Of a DNA stretch of 5,952 nt, positions 1-5,028 are shown in pieces (within the stretch, counting starts at the first letter, position 1; every line of letters starts with the position of its first letter). The stretch is from the NCBI GenBank assembly GCA_023419875.1, contig JAEZXM010000357.1:1-5952 (forward strand), in the 5' to 3' direction. Source of the stretch: Pseudomonadota bacterium. Lineage in GTDB: Bacteria > Myxococcota > Myxococcia > Myxococcales > Anaeromyxobacteraceae. The translations under genes were made by a program, and so were the position numbers. The notes below the pieces were generated by a model, which was not told the origin of the DNA, did not search any database, and saw nothing but the letters and a program-made list of their open reading frames with translations.

Positions 1-521
1 GGAGAGAGGTTCACCTTGAGCGGGCCGACCCCGGCCACGCCGAGCGGCGCGAGGGCCTCGGAGTAGAGCTGGGTGGCGTGGGCGCGGACGAGCGGCGGGT
101 CGTTACCGAACAGGGCGAGGAAGGCGCGCATCGCCTTCCGGCGGCGGAACACGGTGCGGAGGGGGGCGGCCGACCGGGCCACCACCGCGCTCCGGAGCTT
201 GTTCTGGAGGTCCACCACCGCGTCGAACTGGCCCCGGAGCCGCGAGGCCACGGCGAGCGTCCCGTCCGGCCCCTCACGCGCCATCCGGTGCACGCGGGCC
301 AGCTCCGGCAGCCCCTCGAGCAGCGGCGCATACAGTGGATCGGTCACCCATTCGATCCGCGCCTGCGGGTAGCGCGCGCGCAGCGGCTCGAGGACGCTGG
401 TCGCGAGCACCACGTCCCCGAGGGCGCTGTAACGGATGACGAGGATGCTCGTGGGCTCGCTCCCCGCGTGACGCTCCCGGTCCGCTTCAGCGGCGGACGA
501 TCTCGGGTCCGGGGGCCTCAC
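1..521 (-). CDS. Glycosyltransferase family 9 (ADP-heptose:LPS heptosyltransferase-like), N-terminal part, cut by window edge
   Basis: About 173 codons are visible and the frame stays open to the left edge, so the C-terminal half with the nucleotide-sugar domain is missing. The diagnostic N-terminal strand and loop of GT9 enzymes, ILVIRYSALGDVVLATSVL, lies at residues 26-44, with the conserved Gly-Asp at 35-36. It is followed by LRARYPQARIEWVTD and by a DLQNKLRSAVVARSA stretch like the 'DLQ..LRS' segment of WaaF/WaaC. In this family the enzyme transfers heptose from ADP-heptose to Kdo or to heptose of the LPS inner core on the cytoplasmic face of the inner membrane. I cannot tell heptosyltransferase I from II, or from another GT9 enzyme, on this half. 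The chosen start is GTG at 521, overlapping the waaA stop as GTGA with AAAGG 7 nt upstream. It gives about 25 hydrophilic residues before the first strand, longer than usual; an ACG at 452 is discussed separately. Family assignment is firm; exact donor and acceptor are inference. Confidence 0.88.
   Translation of the reverse strand, partial: MRPPDPRSSAAEADRERHAGSEPTSILVIRYSALGDVVLATSVLEPLRARYPQARIEWVTDPLYAPLLEGLPELARVHRMAREGPDGTLAVASRLRGQFDAVVDLQNKLRSAVVARSAAPLRTVFRRRKAMRAFLALFGNDPPLVRAHATQLYSEALAPLGVAGVGPLKVNLS
460..465 (-). promoter_or_regulatory. Candidate ribosome binding site inside the GT9 leader
   Basis: The minus strand reads GGGGAG here, 7 nt upstream of an in-frame ACG (452-450) that would give Thr/Met-Ser-Ile-Leu-Val-Ile-Arg, the length normally seen at the N terminus of GT9 enzymes. 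The site is well placed, but ACG is a very poor initiation codon in bacteria. The motif may instead be a relic of a former ATG start, or chance in GC-rich DNA. Confidence 0.3.
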
Positions 522-1795
522 GCGGCGGCCTTTCCCCGGGGGAGGATCGAGAGGAGGTGGTCCACGTTGCGAGCGCTCGCGCCGCGGATGGACCCGACCG
601 CGCGGCGGGCCATCGCCCCGAGCTCGCGGATCTGGTCGGGCCGCGAGAGGAGCTCGTCGGCCACCTTCAGGAGCTGGTCCGGCCTGGCCACCTGGATCCC
701 GCCCCGGCCCTGCAGCACCTGCACGGAGTCCTTGAAGTTCTCCATGTGCGGCCCGAAGAGCACCGGACATCCCTGCGCCGCGGGCTCGAGCACGTTCTGT
801 CCGCCGCGGGTGACGAAGCTTCCGCCGACGAACACGAGCGTCGCGAGCCGGTAGGCGACGGCCAGCTCCCCGATGGTGTCGAGGATCGTGACCTGCGCGT
901 TCCCCGCCGCGGTCCCGCCGCTCCGCAGCCGCACCGAGAGCCCCGCCTCGGCCGCGAGCGCCATGAGCTTGCCCGAGCGCTCGAGGTAGCGCGGCGCGAG
1001 CACGAGCTGCAGCCCGGGGTGGCGCTCCGCGAGCCGTGCGTAGACGGCCAGCACGATCTCCTCCTCGCCCTCGTGCGTCGAGCCGGCCATGAAGACGGGC
1101 CGGTCGGGATCGAGGCCCATCTCCTCCCGGAGGGCGTCCTCCTTGCCGCCCACGTCGAGGACCAGGGCGTCGAACTTGGTGTTGCCCGTGACCCAGACCC
1201 GGTCCGGCGCGGCGCCGAGCGACAGCACGTGCTCCGCCTCCTCGTCCGAGCGCATGAGGAAGCAGTCGATGCGCCGGAGCGGGTTCCCGATCGCGCCGAA
1301 GAACGCGCGGTAGCGGGGGAGCTTCTTCGGGTCGAAGCGACCGTTGGTGAGCGCGATCCGCACGCCCGCGCGAGAGGCGGCGCGGATGAGGTTCGGCCAG
1401 ATCTCGGTGTACTCGAGCACCAGGACGTCGGGCCGGAGCGCCGCCACCGCCCGGCGGGTGGCCCCCGGGAGATCGTAGGGCGCGAAGACGACCACGTCGG
1501 CCACGTCGGCGAGCTTCTTGCGCGCCATGGCGATGCCGCTGTTGGTGATGGTCGTGACCACGATGCAGCAGCCCGGCAGCCGGGCCTTGAGCTCCCGCAT
1601 GACGGGCTGGAGCGAGAGGAGATCGCCGGCGCTCGCCCCGTGCAGCCAGATCCGCGGCGTGCCCTGGCCGCGCGGGAGGTCGCGGTAGATCCCGAGCCGG
1701 GCGAGCACGCCGTCCCGGAGCTTGGGATGGGTGAGGAGGATCGGAAGCCCGAGCACGAAGGCGACGTAGCTGGCGATGGCGTAGAGGACGTGCAC
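518..1795 (-). CDS. waaA: 3-deoxy-D-manno-octulosonic acid (Kdo) transferase WaaA/KdtA
   Basis: This 425-residue protein matches the usual WaaA length. The enzyme transfers Kdo from CMP-Kdo to the lipid A precursor on the cytoplasmic face of the inner membrane. A hydrophobic anchor lies at residues 6-21. The N-terminal acceptor domain has the IWLHGASAGD motif (49-58), the EYTEIWPN motif (128-135) and GNTKFD (204-209). The C-terminal domain has AGSTHEGEEE (237-246), ILDTIGELAVAYRLA before VGGSF, GGSFVTRGGQNVLEPA (324-339) and FGPHMENF (346-353), all standard WaaA landmarks. Two departures stand out. The residue usually Glu in S-x-G-E, the catalytic base in studied homologues, is Asp58, and the usual M-E-T-E reads E-Y-T-E. 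The GTG start at 1795 is chosen because AAAGGA sits 9 nt upstream and the anchor begins at once. The same frame is open upstream to 2221, but that stretch overlies the preceding gene and has no WaaA character. The gene starts 13 nt after the PHP gene and overlaps the GT9 start by 4 nt. Function is firm, but Kdo number and activity are not predictable. Confidence 0.95.
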   Translation of the reverse strand: MHVLYAIASYVAFVLGLPILLTHPKLRDGVLARLGIYRDLPRGQGTPRIWLHGASAGDLLSLQPVMRELKARLPGCCIVVTTITNSGIAMARKKLADVADVVVFAPYDLPGATRRAVAALRPDVLVLEYTEIWPNLIRAASRAGVRIALTNGRFDPKKLPRYRAFFGAIGNPLRRIDCFLMRSDEEAEHVLSLGAAPDRVWVTGNTKFDALVLDVGGKEDALREEMGLDPDRPVFMAGSTHEGEEEIVLAVYARLAERHPGLQLVLAPRYLERSGKLMALAAEAGLSVRLRSGGTAAGNAQVTILDTIGELAVAYRLATLVFVGGSFVTRGGQNVLEPAAQGCPVLFGPHMENFKDSVQVLQGRGGIQVARPDQLLKVADELLSRPDQIRELGAMARRAVGSIRGASARNVDHLLSILPRGKAAA

Positions 1796-1804
1796 GCTCG
1801 ACGG

Positions 1805-1810
1805 TCCTTT
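1805..1810 (-). promoter_or_regulatory. Ribosome binding site of waaA (decides the GTG start)
   Basis: AAAGGA on the minus strand lies 9 nt upstream of the GTG at 1795-1793, and it overlaps the last two bases of the TAA stop of the PHP gene. It supports a 425-residue WaaA over the longer open frame reaching back to 2221, and suggests translational coupling with the gene before it. Confidence 0.7.
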
Positions 1811-2921
1811 ACTCGATGCCGACCCCGTTGGTGAAGAGCCACGGCGCCCCGTCCCGCCAGAGCTCGAGCCGGTAGTCACCCGGAGCACAGGCGCCGCCGC
1901 AGAGCGGCGCGAGGGGAACGTGGTTCCGGCCGGGGGCGAGGGGGAGCGGCCGCTCCGCGACCGCTGCACCGTCGCGGACGAGCCGCGCCGTGACGTCCCC
2001 TGCGCCCGCCGGCACGTCGAGGTCCAGCCCGGCGTCCTCGCCGCCCGTGAACCGCACCCGCGCCACGCTCCCGCGCGCCTCGAGCACGCAGACGGCGGAG
2101 CCGTCGAGCAGCGCGTCGGAGACGGCCCTCGCGTCCGCCGCAGCCTCGCCCGTCGGCCGGACGGGCACGTGCATCGTGACCGCCGCGAAGGCTGCGCGAT
2201 AGCTGGGATACCCGTGCGCATCGACCGAGCAGAGGAGCGCCCGCGCCTGCTTCCGATCGCCGGCCGCCCGCGCCCGCCTTCGCTGCTCGTCGAACCGGGC
2301 GAGCTCGCGGGTTGGGGGGGCGGCGAGATCGAGCACCGCCCGGCCGCCGTCCCACGGGAGCCGCAGCGCGCCGAGCGCGATCCGCCCGAAAGCGCGGTCC
2401 GCCAGCGCCTGGTGCCAGGAGGTGTCGTTCGAGACCACCTCGAACCCGACCCAGGGCAGGTCCTCGTCGAGCCCGCGGAACGGCCGGCGCGGGTGCAGCG
2501 GATGGGCCAGGACGGCTCGGCCGCCCAGGGTCTCGATCCTGCGGAGGGGATCGGCGGTCCTCTCTTCCCGGGTGAGGGGCCGGTCGATCCCGAGCGCGAC
2601 CACGTGGCCGAGGCTCGTCGAGACCTCCTGGCCCTGCACGACGAGCACGCCGTCCTTCCAGACCTGCTCCACCGGCGTCACGACGTTGTGGTCGGTGACC
2701 ACCACGAACGCGAGCCCCGTGTCGCGGGCGGCGGCGATCACCTCGTCGAGCGTTCCCAGACCGTCGCTGCGCGTGGTGTGGACGTGCCAAGCGCCGCGCA
2801 TCTCGTCGGGCGCGGTCGGCACGGGATCGGCGGAGTCCAGCGCGGTGCGGACGCCGAAGGCCAGGTAGGCGACGGCCAGGATGACGGCGGTGGCGAGGGC
2901 GATCGTCCGGCGGCGGGCCAA
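1809..2921 (-). CDS. Membrane-anchored PHP-domain metallohydrolase (CehA/McbA-like), substrate unknown
   Basis: This 370-residue protein has an Arg-rich N terminus, one hydrophobic segment (about 6-24) and then a PHP metallohydrolase domain. By the positive-inside rule the domain would lie in the periplasm; there is no lipobox Cys. The expected metal ligands all appear: His46 and His48 (WHVHTTRSDG, with Asp53), His78 (VVTDHN), Glu99 and His106 (GQEVSTSLGHVVALG), His140 (AVLAHP), Asp234 and His236 (CSVDAHG). PHP enzymes hydrolyse phosphoesters and related bonds with a two- or three-metal centre. The C-terminal 90 or so residues look beta-rich and end in PWLFTNGVGIE, resembling the tail of CehA-type proteins. 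The start is TTG at 2921, the only one that keeps the membrane segment: an in-frame TGA lies two codons upstream and the next ATG is codon 41. The TTG lies 3 nt after the msbA stop, and waaA follows 13 nt after this gene's stop. Fold and active site are clear. A role in lipid A or LPS processing is inferred from context only. Confidence 0.85.
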   Translation of the reverse strand: MARRRTIALATAVILAVAYLAFGVRTALDSADPVPTAPDEMRGAWHVHTTRSDGLGTLDEVIAAARDTGLAFVVVTDHNVVTPVEQVWKDGVLVVQGQEVSTSLGHVVALGIDRPLTREERTADPLRRIETLGGRAVLAHPLHPRRPFRGLDEDLPWVGFEVVSNDTSWHQALADRAFGRIALGALRLPWDGGRAVLDLAAPPTRELARFDEQRRRARAAGDRKQARALLCSVDAHGYPSYRAAFAAVTMHVPVRPTGEAAADARAVSDALLDGSAVCVLEARGSVARVRFTGGEDAGLDLDVPAGAGDVTARLVRDGAAVAERPLPLAPGRNHVPLAPLCGGACAPGDYRLELWRDGAPWLFTNGVGIE

Positions 2922-2924
2922 TGA

Positions 2925-4766
2925 TCACCCGTGGCCGACGCGCGCGCCCTTGCGGTCGCCGCCGTCGTAGGCGCGATACAGGCGCGCATACTCGCCGCCT
3001 CGCGCGAGGAGCTCCTCGTGGCGGCCGGCCTCGGCCACCGTCCCACGGGAGATGACCAGGATGCGGTCGGCGTCACGAATGGTGGAGAGGCGGTGGGCGA
3101 TCACGAGGGTGGTACGGCGGTGGCCCGAGTCGCCGCGCATCAGGGTGTCGAGCGCCCGCTGCACCTCGCGCTCCGCCTCGGCGGCCAGGGCGCTCGTCGC
3201 CTCGTCGAGGAGGAGGAGCGGCGCGTCCTTGAGAAACGCGCGGGCGATGGCGATCCGCTGGCGCTGTCCGCCGGAGAGGAGCGCGCCGCGTTCGCCCACC
3301 CGCGTGTCGTAGCCCTGGGGCAGCGCGCAGATGAACTCGTGTGCCTGGGCGAGCTGCGCCGCGCGCTCGACCTCGGCCAGCGGGACCTCGGGCCGGCCGT
3401 AGGCGATGTTGGCGCGGACGGTGTCGTTGAAGAGGAGCGTCTCCTGGGTGACGACCGCGACCTGCGCGCGCAGGCTGCGGAGCGTGACCTCGCGGATGTC
3501 CAGGCCGTCGATGGTGATCCGGCCCGCCGAGGGATCCCAGAAGCGCGGGAGCAGATTCGCAACCGTGGTCTTGCCGCCGCCGGAGGAGCCGACGAGCGCC
3601 ACCACCTCTCCCTTGCGGAGCTCGAAGCTCAGATCGGCGAGGACGAGCCCCTTCTCCGCTCCGTAGCGGAACGAGACGCCCTCGTAGCGCACGGCCTCCC
3701 GGAACGGGGCCAGCGTACCGGTGCCCGAGTCCGGGACCTGGCTGGGGGTGTCGAGGAGCTCGAACACCCGCTCGCCCGCGACCGCGCCCTGGATGACGGT
3801 CTGCCCCTGCTGACCGAGATGTTTCACGGGGGTGTAGAGGAGGAGCACGGCCGCGATGAAGGAGAGGAACTGGTCGGGCGGGAGCGCGCCCTTCACGATC
3901 AGTCCACCCACCCACCAGATCGCCGCGGCGAGCCCGGCGGCGGCCATGATCTCCATGAGCGGCGAGGAGAAGCCGCGCGCCACGATCCCGCGGCGCATGA
4001 TCCGGACGAGCCGCCCGTTGGCATCGGCGTAGCGCTTCGCCTCCCACGCCTCCGTCCCGTACGCCTGCACCACTCGGATCCCGGAGATGGCCTCCTGGGT
4101 CATCTCCAGGAGCTCGCCACCCGTCTTCCGTGCGTGCCCGGACACCTTCTTGAGCCGGCGGGCGAGCTTGACGATGGGGAAGAGCGTGATCGGAACGGCC
4201 CCGAAGGCGACGAGCGACATCTTCCAGTTCATCACGAAGCAGGTGGCGAGCATCAGCGCGACGGTGATCCCGTCGCGCAGGTAGACCACCACGGAGGTCG
4301 TGACCGCCGACTCGATGACGTTCACGTCGGCCGAGAACCGCTGCAGGAGATCGCCGGAGTGACGGCGCGTGTAGAAGGCGGGCGAGAGCTTGAGGAGGTG
4401 GGAGAAGAGGGTCTTGCGGACGTCGGCCACGATCCGCTGGCCCGCCATCGACATGAGGTAGTGCTGGCCGAAGTAGGCCACCCCCTTGAGCAGCGTCACG
4501 GCGAGGATGGCGATGGGAAGGGCGGCGAGCGCCTGCTCGCGCGTGAGGCGCGTGAGCCCGCCCTCGGTGGTCCCGACGTCGAGGAACGCGGGCAGCCGGA
4601 TCACGAGGCCGCCCTCGCCTCCCCCGATCAGGAACTTGAGCGCGGGCCCGAGCAGGTAGGCGTACGCCGCCGTGCCAGCCCCGAAGACCAGCATGCACCC
4701 GATCGCAGCGAGGATGCGAAAGCGGTACGGGACTGCGAACCGGAGCAGGCGGAGGTAGGTGCGCAA
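2925..4766 (-). CDS. msbA: Lipid A/lipid ABC exporter, fused permease and ATP-binding protein (MsbA type)
   Basis: This 613-residue half-transporter carries an N-terminal membrane domain and a C-terminal nucleotide-binding domain, and would work as a homodimer. MsbA flips core-lipid A across the inner membrane using ATP. Six hydrophobic segments lie at about 15-45, 80-103, 158-178, 182-200, 270-292 and 295-312. A Gly-rich loop of about 35 residues separates the first two. The ATPase shows Walker A GSSGGGKTT (393-401), the Q-loop Gln441, signature LSGGQ (497-501), Walker B LLLLDE (517-522) and H-loop His558. The D-loop, normally SALD, reads SALA (Ala528), removing an Asp conserved in most ABC ATPases. 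The start is TTG at 4766; an in-frame TAG at 4781-4779 rules out an earlier one and the next ATG (codon 25) would cut the first helix. No strong ribosome binding site is visible. The neighbouring waaA and heptosyltransferase-like genes favour MsbA over another lipid or peptide exporter, though sequence alone does not exclude those. Confidence 0.92.
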   Translation of the reverse strand: MRTYLRLLRFAVPYRFRILAAIGCMLVFGAGTAAYAYLLGPALKFLIGGGEGGLVIRLPAFLDVGTTEGGLTRLTREQALAALPIAILAVTLLKGVAYFGQHYLMSMAGQRIVADVRKTLFSHLLKLSPAFYTRRHSGDLLQRFSADVNVIESAVTTSVVVYLRDGITVALMLATCFVMNWKMSLVAFGAVPITLFPIVKLARRLKKVSGHARKTGGELLEMTQEAISGIRVVQAYGTEAWEAKRYADANGRLVRIMRRGIVARGFSSPLMEIMAAAGLAAAIWWVGGLIVKGALPPDQFLSFIAAVLLLYTPVKHLGQQGQTVIQGAVAGERVFELLDTPSQVPDSGTGTLAPFREAVRYEGVSFRYGAEKGLVLADLSFELRKGEVVALVGSSGGGKTTVANLLPRFWDPSAGRITIDGLDIREVTLRSLRAQVAVVTQETLLFNDTVRANIAYGRPEVPLAEVERAAQLAQAHEFICALPQGYDTRVGERGALLSGGQRQRIAIARAFLKDAPLLLLDEATSALAAEAEREVQRALDTLMRGDSGHRRTTLVIAHRLSTIRDADRILVISRGTVAEAGRHEELLARGGEYARLYRAYDGGDRKGARVGHG

Positions 4767-4774
4767 GGCAGGGG

Positions 4775-4780
4775 ATTCTA
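4775..4780 (-). promoter_or_regulatory. Weak -10-like hexamer before msbA
   Basis: TAGAAT on the minus strand is one base from the TATAAT consensus and lies in the 16-nt gap between the EF-G stop and the msbA TTG. It is one of the few AT-rich spots in the window. No good -35 is visible about 17 nt upstream, where the sequence is G-rich coding DNA. If used, transcription would begin at or next to the TTG, making a leaderless mRNA. Support is weak. Confidence 0.2.
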
Positions 4781-4782
4781 AC

Positions 4783-5028
4783 CTACTCCTCCACCCCCTT
4801 CACCTTCCCCTCGGCGCGGCGCTTCTCGATGATCTTCTGCGCGATGTGCGGCGGCACCGGGTCGTAGTGCGAGTGCTCCATGGTGAAGTACCCGACACCC
4901 TGGGTGAGCGAGCGCAGCTCGGCGTCGTAGGTCATCGCCTCGGCGTGCGGGCACAGGGCGCGGACGAGGACGCCGCGGGGGAGCGGCTCCATGCCCTGAA
5001 CCTTGGCCCGGCGGCTGTTCAGGTCGCC
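4783..5028 (-). pseudogene. C-terminal tail (domain V) of elongation factor G, displaced into another frame
   Basis: This frame encodes 81 residues that continue EF-G directly: GDLNSRRAKVQGMEPLPRG, then VLVRALCPHAEAMTYDAELRSLTQGVGYFTME, ending shortly after HIAQKIIEKRRAE. The GDLNSRR segment, the ELRSLTQG segment and the YFTMEHSHY strand are standard parts of the beta-alpha-beta domain V. It is in the -1 frame relative to the upstream piece, and joining at codon 5028-5026 restores a perfect family sequence. An internal ATG at 4992 could give a 69-residue product, but it has no obvious ribosome binding site and would lack half a domain. I read this as the end of the same gene split by one missing base, through an assembly or sequencing error or a true mutation. 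The stop TAG at 4785-4783 is followed 16 nt later by msbA. Confidence 0.88.

Noticed and set aside
11..331. A 106-codon minus-strand frame within the left-edge gene
   Set aside because: It is a Ser/Arg/Pro-rich shadow of the glycosyltransferase frame, which carries the ILVIRYSALGD motif and is open to the window edge.
1567..1580. Inverted repeat CCCGGCAGCCGGG, as a terminator or hairpin
   Set aside because: It lies inside the conserved coding region of waaA, has no T-run, and short GC palindromes are expected at this composition.
557..1834. A 425-codon plus-strand open frame opposite waaA
   Set aside because: It is the same composition effect: low-complexity product, no motif, no ribosome site, fully overlapped by waaA.
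1796..2221. N-terminal extension of WaaA back to an ATG at 2221
   Set aside because: It overlaps the PHP coding sequence in another frame, gives a Ser/Arg-rich meaningless stretch, and the ribosome site at 1805-1810 plus family length fix the start at 1795.
1920..2924. A 334-codon plus-strand open frame opposite the PHP gene
   Set aside because: Its product is Arg/Gly/Pro/Asp-rich without family features, while the PHP metal motifs lie on the other strand.
2349..3055. The 14-base string CCGTCCCACGGGAG occurring twice (near 2349 and near 3041)
   Set aside because: Both copies lie in unrelated coding sequences in GC-rich DNA with no flanking similarity, so this is most likely chance.
2931..4781. 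A 616-codon open frame on the plus strand covering the whole msbA gene
   Set aside because: It is a mirror of msbA created by G/C-rich third positions. The product is rich in Arg, Glu, Gly and His with no recognisable domain, while the opposite strand encodes a textbook ABC exporter.
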